Assembly (NCBI GenBank): GCA_903882725.1
Contig: CAIRYF010000073.1
Location: forward strand, 1-16,147
Direction of reading: 5' to 3'
From: an uncultured Simplicispira sp.
GTDB taxonomy: Bacteria; Pseudomonadota; Gammaproteobacteria; Burkholderiales; Burkholderiaceae_C
DNA: 16,147 nt
Shown here: piece after piece, positions 1 to 8,195 of the stretch
How the letters are laid out: each line of letters opens with the position of its first letter
Numbering within the stretch: the first letter of the stretch is position 1
The notes under the pieces: generated by a model
What the model saw: the letters and a program-made list of their open reading frames with translations, nothing else
The model's database searches: none
What the model was told of the DNA's origin: nothing
Position numbers and translations under genes: made by a program

Positions 1-1
1 G

Positions 2-184
2 ACTTTGGGCGGGAGCGTAAATTACCTGACATACGCCACCATCATCGCGTGGTGGGCAGTGTCTGCTGCACCTGCCATCGGGGTGGCTTTGGGCAGTTGC
101 GCCGGATTGGTGTTCAACTTTATCGCGGCAAAGTATTTTATTTTTGGCCTCCCAGTAGAAAATACAGAGGCACATTCTTCTTAA
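2..184 (+). CDS. GtrA-like family membrane protein, C-terminal fragment
   Basis: This is the 3' end of a + strand gene that enters from outside the window; 60 codons are visible, ending in TAA at 182-184. The translation carries the pattern of the last two membrane helices of GtrA/DPMS-type proteins: an early GGSVNYLTYA, then an alanine-rich helix with the motif LGSCAGLVFNFIAAKYFIF, where the G-x-x-x-G-L-x-x-N-F block before an aromatic end is the family hallmark. GtrA-like proteins are small four-helix inner-membrane proteins thought to move or flip lipid-linked sugars during glycosylation of surface polysaccharides. The polar tail of about 11 residues is unremarkable. The gene converges on the chalcone-isomerase-like gene with 52 bases between the stops. 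Partner glycosyltransferases would lie upstream, out of view, so the substrate cannot be told. Confidence 0.72.
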   Translation, partial: TLGGSVNYLTYATIIAWWAVSAAPAIGVALGSCAGLVFNFIAAKYFIFGLPVENTEAHSS

Positions 185-236
185 TATGAAATTGCTCCGC
201 AGTTTTCAATACCGGGGTAGTGCGCATTTTGTTAAC

Positions 237-830
237 TTATAAACCTACCTGCCCTAGCAGCGCCTCTTTCAGCTTCCAATCTGCCGGGCGCTCACCCAGC
301 CAGATGCCCAGCAGCGCCTGAAAAAATAGCGGATCTTCAAAGGGCTTGCCCTGCATCTTGCCTTTGACGGTGATGACCGTGCCGACGCCGGGAATCCAAT
401 CTATTACGATGGGGTCGCCAGCTTGCAGCGTTTTGTAATCTGAAAAAATTTGGCTTGTGCGGGCCACACTGCCAAGGAGCTTGGCGAACGACACCTTGTC
501 GATGTTGTCTTCCATGCCGCGCATAAACAAGCGGCCCATTTCACCCGATTTAACTTCGCGCAGCATCGTGAGTGACAGGCGTTTTGGGCCTGGCAGCTCA
601 ACGATGGCGGAAATGTTTTGGGCTTTGCTTTCTAAATACAGCCCAGCGGTGTAGACCCTCAAGATGGTTTTGTAGCGAATGCCAGCGCCATTGAGTTTCA
701 AGGATTGGCCTTGCAACTCCACAGATCCGTTGTAAGTAACACCAGCCAAGGTGGTGCTTTGTGCCAAGGCGCTGCCTGCCAGCACTGCGGCACTCAAAAC
801 AAAGCCAACTATTCGATAAAGGCGGCGCAT
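237..830 (-). CDS. Exported chalcone isomerase-like domain protein
   Basis: The product is 197 residues. Residues 1-23 form a clear Sec signal peptide (Arg-rich start, hydrophobic core, cleavage after GSALA before Gln24). The mature part begins with LAGVTYNGSVELQG and has the blocks LNGAGIRYKTILRVYTAGLYL and LPGPKRLSLTMLREV, followed near the end by FFQALLGIWLGERPAD. These match the bacterial chalcone-isomerase-like family (Chalcone_3 type), which shares a fold with plant chalcone isomerase but has no established enzymatic activity in bacteria; it probably binds a lipophilic ligand in the periplasm. The gene starts 46 bases after the gspE stop, on the same strand, so it may be read through from the T2SS operon, and it occupies the place where gspF would be expected. 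No strong Shine-Dalgarno is seen, only an A-rich leader. The family call is fairly sure; the role is unknown. Confidence 0.85.
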   Translation of the reverse strand: MRRLYRIVGFVLSAAVLAGSALAQSTTLAGVTYNGSVELQGQSLKLNGAGIRYKTILRVYTAGLYLESKAQNISAIVELPGPKRLSLTMLREVKSGEMGRLFMRGMEDNIDKVSFAKLLGSVARTSQIFSDYKTLQAGDPIVIDWIPGVGTVITVKGKMQGKPFEDPLFFQALLGIWLGERPADWKLKEALLGQVGL

Positions 831-876
831 ATCAAATTTTTTCTTTTGAGCAATTGATCCATTTTACGGCCCGTCT

Positions 877-2283
877 TCAGCACCCGCACTTGCCGAATGT
901 TGAGCTTACCCGCAGCACCTCTTCGCGGCTGGTGGTGCCGTTGACTATCAAGCGCTCGCCGTCGTCGCGCATCAGCTGCATTCCGCTGGCCAGCGCAGCG
1001 GCGCGGATGTCGGCTTCTGACGTTTGGTTGTGAATTTGCGCGCGGATGGCTTCGGTGGTGACCAGCAGCTCAAATACGCCGGTGCGGCCTTGGTAGCCGG
1101 TGTGGCCGCAGGCGTCGCAGCCGCTGCCGTGGCACTGGCCGCAGTATTTGCGCACCAAGCGCTGCGCCAGCACGCCCAAAAGAGAGCTGCTGAGTAAAAA
1201 CGGCTCCACGCCCATGTCGATCAAGCGGGTGATGGCGCTGGCGGCGTCGTTGGTGTGCAGCGTGGCCAGCACCAAGTGGCCGGTCAAGCTGGCTTGGATA
1301 GCGATTTGCGCCGTCTCGAAGTCGCGGATTTCGCCAATCATGATGACGTCCGGGTCTTGGCGCAGGATGGCGCGCAGCGCTTTGGCAAAGGTCAGGTCGA
1401 TTTTGCTGTTGACCTGGGTTTGGCCGATGCCGGGCAACTCGTATTCAATCGGGTCTTCCACCGTCATGATGTTGCTGCGCTGGGTGTCGAGCTGGCCCAG
1501 GGCCGCGTACAGCGTAGTGGTTTTGCCCGATCCGGTCGGGCCGGTCACCAAAATGATGCCGTGCGGCTGGCCGATCAGCGCTTGCAGGCGCGCCAGCGTG
1601 TCGCCTTGCATACCGACTGATTCCAAACTCAGTGCGCTGCCGCTTTTGTCCAGCAGGCGCAGCACCGCGCGTTCACCGTGGGCGCTGGGCAGGGTGGAGA
1701 CGCGCACGTCAATCGCCCGCGTGCCCAGGCGCAGGCTGATGCGCCCGTCTTGCGGCAGGCGTTTTTCTGAAATATCGAGGTCGGCCATGATTTTTAGGCG
1801 ACTTATCAAGGCCGCGTGCAGCGCGCGGTTGGGCTGCACCACTTCGCGCAGCGTGCCATCGACGCGAAAGCGCACGCTGGAATGGCGCTCATACGGCTCG
1901 ATGTGGATGTCGCTGGCACCGTCGCGCGCCGCCTGCGTCAAGAGCGCGTTGAGCATGCGGATGATGGGCGCGTCGTCGGCGGCTTCGAGCAGGTCTTCGA
2001 CGGCGGGCAGCTCTTGCATCATGCGCGACAGGTCGGCACCTTCTTCGACTTCGCTGACCACGGTGGCGGCGCTGGACTCGCCCTGTGCGTAAGCGGCGCT
2101 GATGCGCTGTGCCAGCGCCGGAGCGTCCAGCGCTTGCAACTCGCGCACCGGGTGTTTGCGCAGCACTTCGGACAGGGCGGCGGCGCTGGGCGTGGGGCCG
2201 TGCCAGAGCAGCAGCTGCTGGCCGTCGTCTTCCAATAGCAGCTGATTGCTGCGCGCAAAGGCGTAGGGCAGTGGATGGCGCAT
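877..2283 (-). CDS. gspE: Type II secretion ATPase GspE
   Basis: The product is 468 residues, the cytoplasmic hexameric ATPase that powers pseudopilus assembly through GspL. Visible motifs: [10 protein letters not shown] at 123-132, Walker [10 protein letters not shown] at 248-256, Asp box around [10 protein letters not shown] (276-285), Walker [13 protein letters not shown] (310-321) with catalytic Glu318, and His box [11 protein letters not shown] (336-346). A tetracysteine zinc site follows at Cys381, 384, 389 and 392, only 12 residues in span, much tighter than in many GspE proteins, where the two CxxC pairs are separated by roughly 30 residues. The protein is shorter than the usual 500-570 residues, partly from this loop and partly from a reduced N-terminal GspL-binding region. 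It ends with an unusual Cys-Gly-Cys. It is the last gsp gene here and starts with ATG 26 bases after the gspD stop. Confidence 0.96.
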   Translation of the reverse strand: MRHPLPYAFARSNQLLLEDDGQQLLLWHGPTPSAAALSEVLRKHPVRELQALDAPALAQRISAAYAQGESSAATVVSEVEEGADLSRMMQELPAVEDLLEAADDAPIIRMLNALLTQAARDGASDIHIEPYERHSSVRFRVDGTLREVVQPNRALHAALISRLKIMADLDISEKRLPQDGRISLRLGTRAIDVRVSTLPSAHGERAVLRLLDKSGSALSLESVGMQGDTLARLQALIGQPHGIILVTGPTGSGKTTTLYAALGQLDTQRSNIMTVEDPIEYELPGIGQTQVNSKIDLTFAKALRAILRQDPDVIMIGEIRDFETAQIAIQASLTGHLVLATLHTNDAASAITRLIDMGVEPFLLSSSLLGVLAQRLVRKYCGQCHGSGCDACGHTGYQGRTGVFELLVTTEAIRAQIHNQTSEADIRAAALASGMQLMRDDGERLIVNGTTSREEVLRVSSTFGKCGC

Positions 2284-2309
2284 GGTGGCTCGGGGCTGGT
2301 TACTGGGAT

Positions 2310-4589
2310 TTACTGGGACGACCAGCTGGGGATGTCGGTTTGCATGGATGCTGGCGTTGGCGCTGGCGCAGCGGCGGCGCTGCCCAGTGGCCCGGCGCTG
2401 GGGCTGCTGACCAAGGCGGGCAGCAGCGGGCCTTCGTTGATAGGCACGGTGTTGCTGGGCTCGGGCTGGGCGTCCTGTTGCAGGCCGCGCATCAGGTCGT
2501 AGCGATCCATTGACAGCTGGGTGCTGGCGGTGGCGCTGCGCAGCACCACCGGGCGCAGAAACACCATCAAATTGGTTTTTTGGCGGGTGCGCGAGTCGCT
2601 GCGAAACAGCGCGCCAACGCCGGGAATGTCGCCCAGCAGCGGCACTTTGTCTTGTCCACCGCTGTATTTGTCTTGCAGCAGGCCGCCCAGCACGATGATG
2701 GAGCCGTCTTCGACCAGCACCGTCGATTCAATGGAGCGCTTGGTGGTGGTCGGGCCGTTTTTGCTTTCTTCGACGCTGCCTTTGACGGCCGAAATTTCTT
2801 GGTAAATGACGAGTTTGACGGTGACGTTTTCGTTGATTTGCGGCTTGACGCGCAGCGTCAGGCCGACGTCTTTGCGCTCGACGGTGGTGAAGGGGTTGAC
2901 GCTGCTGCTGCCGCCGGGGTTGGCATAGGAGCCGGTGGGGAAGGGGACGTTTTCGCCAATCAAAATTTTGGCCTCTTCATTGTCCAGCGTCAGCAAATTG
3001 GGTGTGGACAGCACGTTGCCGTCGCCCGAGGTTTGTAGCAAGTTGGCCAGTGCGCCCAGCACGTAGTCGCCGTTGTGTTTGACGGCCAAGCCCGCGTTCA
3101 GGCCGGTCGATGGCATGGTTTTTCCGTCTTTGGCGTACAGGCTTTGGGCCAGCTTAAAAATATTGGCACCGCCGACGCTGGTGTTGTTGCCAATGATGCC
3201 AATGACGTTGTTGTTTTGGCCCAGCAGGCTTTGCCATTGGATGCCGAACTGGGCCGTCTTTTCGACGTTGACCTCGGCAATCAGGCTCTCGACCAGCACT
3301 TGGGCGCGGCGGCCATCGAGTTGGTCGATGACGGCGCGCAGCTGGCGGTATTGCGGCTCGGGCGCGGTGATGATCAGCGAGTTGGTTGCTGGGTCGGCCT
3401 GAATTTGCCCGCCGGTGGATGGTTGGTTGCTATGGGTGCTGCTAGTGCTGGCACCACTGGCACCTATGCCCATGCCAGCGCCAAAACTTGTTCCGCTGCT
3501 GTTGCTTCCATTGCTGTTATTGCTGGCGCTGGCGTTGTTGCTGAAGTTGGTAGTCGGGCTGCTGGCTGCTGCCGCCCCAGCGCCGTTGGCGGCCATGGCA
3601 GCGCGCAAGGTGGTGGCCAAGGCAGTGGCGTCGGCGTTTTTCAAATACACCACGTGAATGTTGCCGTTGGCGTTGGCGCTGCCGGGCGCTGGTGCTTGGT
3701 CTAGCTTGGCCACCAGCGCGCGTACTTGGGCCACGCGCGCTGGGTTGGCGGCGCGCAGTATCAGCGCGTTGCTGCGCGGCTCGGCCAGCAGCGTGGTTTT
3801 GAAGGAGGTGTCGGTCTGGCCCGGTGTGCTGCTGGCACCGCCCGGGGCACCGCCGCCGTCGATCAGGCGCGCCACCAGCGGCGCCAGTTCGGTGGCAATG
3901 GCGTGGTGCAGCGGAATAATTTCGACATCGCTGGCGTTGGAGACATCCATGGCGGCAATGATTTTGCCCAGGCGCTGTAGGTTGTCGGCGTAATCGGTGA
4001 TCACCAGCGCGTTGGTGCCGGGGTTGATGTTGATGGTGTTGTTGGGGCTGATGAGCGGGCGCAGCACCGGCACCAAATTGCCCGCAGTTTCGTAGTTCAG
4101 CTTAAAAATTTGCGTGACGATGTGCCCGCCCGCTGGGCCGCTATTGCCAAATTGGCCAGATTTGCCGAGGTGGGCAACGCTGACGCTGCCGCCTTGCAGC
4201 TTGGCATCGGCCTCGGGCACCACTTTGTACAGACCGGCGGTATCGACCACCGTGAAGCCTTGCAAGCGCAGGGCCGCCAAAAATTGTTGGAAGGCGTCGT
4301 GTGGACTGACCGGGCGCTCGGCCACCAGGTTGAGCTGGCCTTTGACGCGCGGATCGACCACCACGTTGCGCCCGGTGATGGTGGCCATGGTGCGCGCCAC
4401 GGCTTCGATGTCGGCGTTGACAAAGTTCAGTGTCACGGGCTCACCGGTGCGCACGCTGGCGGCGTTGGCTGTGGTTTTGGCCGTTTTGCTGTTTTGAGCA
4501 TAAATTATGCCGCTAGCGCTTATCAATAAAGCGCTGGTAGCTATGCTTTGGATAGCAATCCAGACGGGGCGTTTGGTCAAAAAAGGCAT
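2310..4589 (-). CDS. gspD: Type II secretion outer-membrane secretin GspD
   Basis: I place the start at the ATG at 4587-4589, giving 759 residues: it lies 4 bases after the gspN stop and opens a good signal peptide ([10 protein letters not shown], hydrophobic core, IIYA before Gln). An open frame continues 49 codons upstream but overlaps gspN and looks non-native. After the leader come the N0 domain ([18 protein letters not shown]), N1-N2 repeats ([40 protein letters not shown]), an N3 repeat interrupted by an Asn/Ser/Gly-rich stretch of about 60 residues (near residues 335-395), and the secretin domain ending in [16 protein letters not shown] and [11 protein letters not shown] Pro/Ala-rich tail follows. 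The protein forms the outer-membrane pore of the T2SS. No lipobox is present. Oddity: codons for much of the signal peptide coincide with a dispersed repeat (4509-4556). Confidence 0.96.
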   Translation of the reverse strand: MPFLTKRPVWIAIQSIATSALLISASGIIYAQNSKTAKTTANAASVRTGEPVTLNFVNADIEAVARTMATITGRNVVVDPRVKGQLNLVAERPVSPHDAFQQFLAALRLQGFTVVDTAGLYKVVPEADAKLQGGSVSVAHLGKSGQFGNSGPAGGHIVTQIFKLNYETAGNLVPVLRPLISPNNTININPGTNALVITDYADNLQRLGKIIAAMDVSNASDVEIIPLHHAIATELAPLVARLIDGGGAPGGASSTPGQTDTSFKTTLLAEPRSNALILRAANPARVAQVRALVAKLDQAPAPGSANANGNIHVVYLKNADATALATTLRAAMAANGAGAAAASSPTTNFSNNASASNNSNGSNSSGTSFGAGMGIGASGASTSSTHSNQPSTGGQIQADPATNSLIITAPEPQYRQLRAVIDQLDGRRAQVLVESLIAEVNVEKTAQFGIQWQSLLGQNNNVIGIIGNNTSVGGANIFKLAQSLYAKDGKTMPSTGLNAGLAVKHNGDYVLGALANLLQTSGDGNVLSTPNLLTLDNEEAKILIGENVPFPTGSYANPGGSSSVNPFTTVERKDVGLTLRVKPQINENVTVKLVIYQEISAVKGSVEESKNGPTTTKRSIESTVLVEDGSIIVLGGLLQDKYSGGQDKVPLLGDIPGVGALFRSDSRTRQKTNLMVFLRPVVLRSATASTQLSMDRYDLMRGLQQDAQPEPSNTVPINEGPLLPALVSSPSAGPLGSAAAAPAPTPASMQTDIPSWSSQ
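4509..4556 (-). repeat. Dispersed AGCT...GCTAG repeat, copy 1 (inside gspD signal peptide codons)
   Basis: Read on the minus strand, this starts GCTAT, then has AGCT at 4542-4539, a 7-base inverted pair AGCGCTT/AAGCGCT around a 7-base loop (arms 4515-4521 and 4529-4535), and ends GCTAGCGGC. It aligns without gaps with the copies at 14242-14289, 14666-14713 and 15355-15402; outside the loop the 34-nt core agrees with the cobS copy at about 22 of 27 positions by my hand count. I recall closely similar sequences scattered in Comamonadaceae genomes. Here it encodes the hydrophobic part of the GspD leader. Confidence 0.7.
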
Positions 4590-4593
4590 ACGG

Positions 4594-5397
4594 TTAACCC
4601 AGTGTGATGAGGGAGCGGGCGCCGCTGCGCCGTCCGATGATATTGAGCAGGTTGGCCAGCGCGGCTTGGCGCTCGGGTGCGGCGCTGGCTTCGCCGCTAA
4701 AGCGCAGGCGCTGGCCGACCCATTGGCCGCTGCCACTCAGTTGCAGGCTGCCTTCGAGGGTTTGCAGCGTCAGCGTCGGCACCTCGCCGCCTTGCAGGGC
4801 CAAGCGGTAGCTGCCCATGGGCGCTACGGTAGACAGGCGCGAGGACATGGCCAGCGCGTCCAGCTGCGCTTGGCCGGTCAGCACCATGCGCCCTGCCGCC
4901 CAGTCGGCTTGCAGGCCGATGGTGTGCAGTACCAGTTGGCCTTGCGGTTGCAGCGTGTTCCATGGCGTGCCAAGGCCGGCCAGCACTGCGGCTGGCCATT
5001 GGCTTTGGCTGTCGGCCAAGGTGATGCGTGCGCCGCCCCAGCGCAGGCGCACTTGCGCTTGCAAGTGCAGTGGGCTGGTGGTGCAGCAGGCGGCGTGCAG
5101 TTGGGCGCGCAGGCCGCGCCACGTTGGGCGCAGTTGCCAGGCTATGCGCCCCGGCAGCGCGGCGCGGTCTTGGCTGGCCGCCCCGCCGGTCAGCAGCAGT
5201 TGCGCCGAGCCGTTCCACAGCGTGCCGCGCGCTTGGGCCAGTTGCACTTGGCCAGCGCTGGCTTGGGCGATGCGGTCGGCCAGCCACTGCGCCGGGGCAA
5301 ACAGCGCCAGCGTTAGCAGCGCGCCCAGCAGTGCGCCGAGCAAGGCCCACGCCCAAGGCGCGCGCGCAGTGTGGAGTGAAGCAGTGGGGCGTGCCAT
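4594..5397 (-). CDS. gspN: Type II secretion protein GspN
   Basis: The product is 267 residues. One N-terminal membrane helix (about residues 14-37, Trp/Leu/Ala-rich, ending LFAPAQW) anchors a periplasmic domain. The opening of that domain, LADRIAQASAGQVQLAQARGTLWNGSAQL, is the recognisable GspN signature, in which the ARGTLWNGSA block is most typical; the C-terminal half contains LQTLEGSLQLSGSGQW. GspN is an accessory platform component present in only some T2SS and is not strictly required in those tested. The ATG at 5397 lies 28 bases after the gspM stop, and gspD follows 4 bases after its TAA, so it is embedded in the operon. The internal position, between gspM and gspD, fits betaproteobacterial T2SS clusters. 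Sequence conservation is low in this family, but context makes the call firm. Confidence 0.9.
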   Translation of the reverse strand: MARPTASLHTARAPWAWALLGALLGALLTLALFAPAQWLADRIAQASAGQVQLAQARGTLWNGSAQLLLTGGAASQDRAALPGRIAWQLRPTWRGLRAQLHAACCTTSPLHLQAQVRLRWGGARITLADSQSQWPAAVLAGLGTPWNTLQPQGQLVLHTIGLQADWAAGRMVLTGQAQLDALAMSSRLSTVAPMGSYRLALQGGEVPTLTLQTLEGSLQLSGSGQWVGQRLRFSGEASAAPERQAALANLLNIIGRRSGARSLITLG

Positions 5398-5425
5398 GGC
5401 GGTCGGTGGTCGGTGGGCGCGCGGC

Positions 5426-5956
5426 TTAACGCGCGGGCAGGGCCAGCACCAGCGTGCCGTTCCACTGCGCGCTGGGGTGGGCGGCAGGGTCAGCCGTTGC
5501 GCTGCTGCGCGTCCAGTGGGCTTCTTGCGCCGCTGCTTTGCCGTTGCTGCGCGCTTGCACCAGCCACAGCGCCAGCGCGTCGGCAGCGGTGTTTTTGATG
5601 GTCAAGGTGGCGCGATCGCCCGAGAGGCCTAAGCGCGCGCTGGGGCCAAGGCGTTCGGTGACTGAGGCTTGCAGGGCGCGCAAAGCGTTGTCGGGATCAG
5701 CGCGTGGGGCGTTTTTTAGCGCCTCGGCTTCGGCTTGCAGGGTGTGCATTTGTTGCAGTTGCGCGTCCAGTGCGGCGTGGCGGGCTGGGGCGCTGCGCAG
5801 GGTCTGCAAGGCCGGGGCCAGCGCCAGCCACCACAGCAGTGCCAGCGCGATTAAGACGACCGCAGCGCGCAGCAGATGCTGCTCGCGCGGGGCCAGCGTG
5901 TGCCAGTGGGCGCTCAGGGCGCTGGCGCTTTTGGGGGAGGAAGGCGTGCGGCTCAT
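5426..5956 (-). CDS. gspM: Type II secretion platform protein GspM
   Basis: The product is 176 residues, starting at an ATG at 5954-5956 that overlaps the gspL stop as ATGA; the open frame runs much farther upstream but inside gspL, where it has an Arg/Pro-rich composition typical of a shadow frame. A cytoplasmic tail of about 28 residues ending LAPREQHLLR precedes a single membrane helix (about 29-50, AAVVLIALALLWWLALAPAL), then a short coiled stretch (LDAQLQQMHTLQAEAEAL) and a small ferredoxin-like periplasmic domain with LGLSGDRATLTIKNTAADALALWL. GspM is a bitopic inner-membrane protein that pairs with GspL and the ATPase-pseudopilus platform. The translational overlap with gspL suggests coupled synthesis of the two partners. 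Confidence 0.93.
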   Translation of the reverse strand: MSRTPSSPKSASALSAHWHTLAPREQHLLRAAVVLIALALLWWLALAPALQTLRSAPARHAALDAQLQQMHTLQAEAEALKNAPRADPDNALRALQASVTERLGPSARLGLSGDRATLTIKNTAADALALWLVQARSNGKAAAQEAHWTRSSATADPAAHPSAQWNGTLVLALPAR

Positions 5957-7221
5957 GGGGCGGTGGCGGCGCGCACCTGCACGGTGTCGCCTTCGGTGTG
6001 CAGTTGGTAGCCGCTGGCGCGGGCGGTGTCGCTGGCGTGGGCTTGCTCGTTGGCGCTCAGGGCCGGGCCGCGCAGGCGCAATTGGCCGCCGCTGTAGTCG
6101 ATGGCGCTGGCTTGCCAAGTGGCAGGCAGGGCGCGGGCGCTGAGGGCCAGCAGCGGTTCCAAGTCCTGCGCTGACAGCGCGCCAGCCGCTTGGCGCAGCC
6201 GGGCCAGTTCGCGCTCCATTTGCACGGGGGCATCGACCACCACTTTGACGTGCGCAAAGGTTTGCGTCAGCACGCTGCGCACGCTGGCTTGTTTGGCGGC
6301 CAGGCTTTGGCGCTCTTGCCAGGCCCACAGGTTCAGCCCCAGCAGGTGCGCTAGCAGCAGCAGCGCCACGCCCCAGCGCGCTGCGCGCCACTGCGGTGCG
6401 TGCAGCAAGGCGTTGATGGCACCGCCCGCTTTGCGCAGTGCCCGGATGCGCCCCGAGCTGGCCAAATCAAACTGCGCCAAGTCCCACGCGCCGCGCGCTG
6501 CCAGCAAGGCGTGGCTGCTATGGCTGGTCAGCTGCACCGGGCGAGCGAGTATTTTTTCTGCCAGCGCGGCCACGGCAGGCTCGGCGTACACGGCAGGGGC
6601 GTCGCCCTCGTTGGCAGGCAGGTGGGTGCTGATGTGGAGCAAAGCCAGCGCGGCGCTGGACAGCGGCAGCACCGCCACCCCGCCATCAGCGTTATCAGCG
6701 CTATCAGCGCCCTGAACAGTGCCGTAGCCGGTGACGACCCAGTGCGCGTCTTCGGGCGTGCCTTGGGCAAACAGCTCGGGCTGGCCGCTGGCGGTGGCAC
6801 CGGGGGCAAATTCAGGCACCACGCGGGCGGCGGGGCGGCCGGCGGCCTCCAGTGCTTGCAATGCGGTGCGCAGCCAAGCGCGGTCGCACACGGCCACCCA
6901 AATGGCACTACCGGAGCGGGCGTCGGGTGCCAAAGCAAAGTGCAGCGTGGCCGGGTCGTCCAGCAGGCGTTCTTCCAGCAGCCCTTCCAGCACGGCGCGC
7001 AAGCGCGGTGACTGCGGCCCCACGCCTTGGGGCAGGGTGACGCGCTGCCACGACAGCGCCCGCGCTGGCACCACGGCCACGGTCTCGCTGGCGGCGGGCA
7101 GCAGCGGCGCGCGCGCACTGGCATGGCCGCTGGCGCTGTGGCCGTCAAGGGTCAGCGTGTAGCGGTATTCGGTGTGGGGCCCAGGCAGTGCCAAGGGGAG
7201 GTGAAGAATGAGGGTGCTCAT
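5953..7221 (-). CDS. gspL: Type II secretion platform protein GspL
   Basis: The product is 422 residues. The cytoplasmic actin-like domain (about 1-275) begins MSTLILHLPL and contains VVPARALSWQRVTLPQG and LRAVLEGLLEERLLDDP, which are typical GspL blocks. One membrane helix follows at about 281-301 (ARWGVALLLLAHLLGLNLWAW), then a coiled segment and a small periplasmic domain (WQASAIDYSGGQLRLRGPAL) that pairs with GspM. GspL recruits the ATPase GspE to the membrane. The ATG overlaps the gspK stop by 4 bases and the TGA overlaps the gspM ATG, so translation is probably coupled in both directions. A 9-base tandem repeat at 6683-6709 encodes an Ala-Asp-Ser/Asn run (residues about 171-179) in the cytoplasmic domain, likely a disordered loop. 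Confidence 0.95.
   Translation of the reverse strand: MSTLILHLPLALPGPHTEYRYTLTLDGHSASGHASARAPLLPAASETVAVVPARALSWQRVTLPQGVGPQSPRLRAVLEGLLEERLLDDPATLHFALAPDARSGSAIWVAVCDRAWLRTALQALEAAGRPAARVVPEFAPGATASGQPELFAQGTPEDAHWVVTGYGTVQGADSADNADGGVAVLPLSSAALALLHISTHLPANEGDAPAVYAEPAVAALAEKILARPVQLTSHSSHALLAARGAWDLAQFDLASSGRIRALRKAGGAINALLHAPQWRAARWGVALLLLAHLLGLNLWAWQERQSLAAKQASVRSVLTQTFAHVKVVVDAPVQMERELARLRQAAGALSAQDLEPLLALSARALPATWQASAIDYSGGQLRLRGPALSANEQAHASDTARASGYQLHTEGDTVQVRAATAP
6683..6709. repeat. 9-bp tandem repeat, three units, in gspL
   Basis: Three consecutive 9-mers end in ATCAGCG (ccATCAGCG, ttATCAGCG, ctATCAGCG). On the gene strand they encode three Ala-Asp-x steps in GspL. The unit length keeps the frame, so copy number could vary without breaking the gene. 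Confidence 0.8.
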
Positions 7222-8195
7222 GAAGGAATTTCGCGGGCCATTGTAGGTTCGAGCACAGCAGCGCCGCGCTGGCGCCAGACGGTTTTGACGGTGCGGCCCA
7301 TGCGCTGCACCAGCGAGCGCTCGTAGACCGTCACGTCGTCCAAGCGCAGGCGTCCGCGCACTTCAAAGTAATTGCTAGAGACGCCGTGCAGCAGTTCTTT
7401 GATGTGTACGTTGCCGCCCAGCAGCGCGCGGGTATCGTCCAGCGTGCGAAAGTGCTGCAACTGGCGCACGGCGATCAGTTTGTTGGCACCGGCTGGGTCA
7501 AGGCCTTCGATGCCGGCCATCAGCGCGGTGGCGTCGGCGGTGTTCAGGTTCAGGCGGGTGTTGCGCTCGGGCAGCAGTGCCACGTGGGGTGCTAAAGCGG
7601 CCACGCTGGCCGGGGACAGGCCCAGCCAGGTCAGCTGCCCCAGCGTTTGTGGCAGCAGCGGGGCGTTTGCGTTGTCTTTGTCCTGCGCTTGGCGCAGGGC
7701 TTGGGTCAGCCGGGCCAGCTCGCCCGGTGGCAGGCCCAAGTTGGCAAACAGGCGGCTGAACTGCGCTTGGACTTCGGGGTTGACTTCGCCGCTCACCACC
7801 AGCGCCATCAGGTTCAGGCGCGATTGCAGGTCGATGATGTGGCCGGACAAAAACGCATCGCGCGTGTCGGTGCTGGCGTCTTCGACCTGCGCCACGTTGC
7901 GGTCGGCGGCTAAAAAGGTCGACAGACGCGCTTCTTCTAGTGGCACCGCCCACGGCTCGGCCAAGTGGTCGGCGCTGTCGCCGCTGGCGTCTTCGGCCAG
8001 TATCAGGCGTGACCAGTCGAGTGCGCCCACCAAAATCCACGCCGCTTGTACCCGTGCGCGCTCGGCGGTTTCTATCTCGATAGCGCGCCACTGTTGCCAC
8101 ATGGCGGTGGCCGCAAAGGTGGCCACCAGTGTGACGGTCAGCATGGCGGCCAGCAGCGCGGCACCGCGTTGGCGCAGGGTTCTGGTGATTTTCAC
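7218..8195 (-). CDS. gspK: Type II secretion minor pseudopilin GspK
   Basis: The product is 325 residues with a GTG start at 8193-8195 that overlaps the gspJ stop (GTGA). The N-terminus MKITRTLRQRG/AALLAAMLTVTL is a prepilin-type leader with cleavage after Gly11. As is known for GspK, the helix lacks the Glu at +5 that other pseudopilins carry (Ala16 here), fitting its role at the very tip of the pseudopilus. The large soluble part includes LDWSRLILAEDA and SGHIIDLQSRLNL near the start, then LNLNTADATALMAGIEGLDP and ANKLIAVRQ, the SAM-like helical insert of GspK, and ends with YFEVRGRLRLDD. The 325-residue length is normal for the family. GspK, I and J form the tip complex that starts pseudopilus assembly. 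The call is firm from motifs and position. Confidence 0.96.
   Translation of the reverse strand: MKITRTLRQRGAALLAAMLTVTLVATFAATAMWQQWRAIEIETAERARVQAAWILVGALDWSRLILAEDASGDSADHLAEPWAVPLEEARLSTFLAADRNVAQVEDASTDTRDAFLSGHIIDLQSRLNLMALVVSGEVNPEVQAQFSRLFANLGLPPGELARLTQALRQAQDKDNANAPLLPQTLGQLTWLGLSPASVAALAPHVALLPERNTRLNLNTADATALMAGIEGLDPAGANKLIAVRQLQHFRTLDDTRALLGGNVHIKELLHGVSSNYFEVRGRLRLDDVTVYERSLVQRMGRTVKTVWRQRGAAVLEPTMAREIPS

Noticed and set aside
877..912. Frameshift at the gspE end that might hide a longer C-terminus (final STFGKCGC is unusual).
   Set aside because: Other frames past the stop give no recognisable GspE continuation, and the family often ends near this point.
1100..2092. Long + strand open frame of 330 codons opposite gspE.
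   Set aside because: It is fully antisense to strongly conserved gspE codons and its Arg/Ser-rich translation resembles no family.
4590..4736. Extended start of gspD 49 codons upstream.
   Set aside because: The extension lies within gspN codons, has no leader character, and places the signal peptide internally.
5957..6391. Long upstream extension of gspM.
   Set aside because: It is the shadow frame of gspL, rich in Arg, Pro and Ala; the ATGA overlap gives a normal GspM start.
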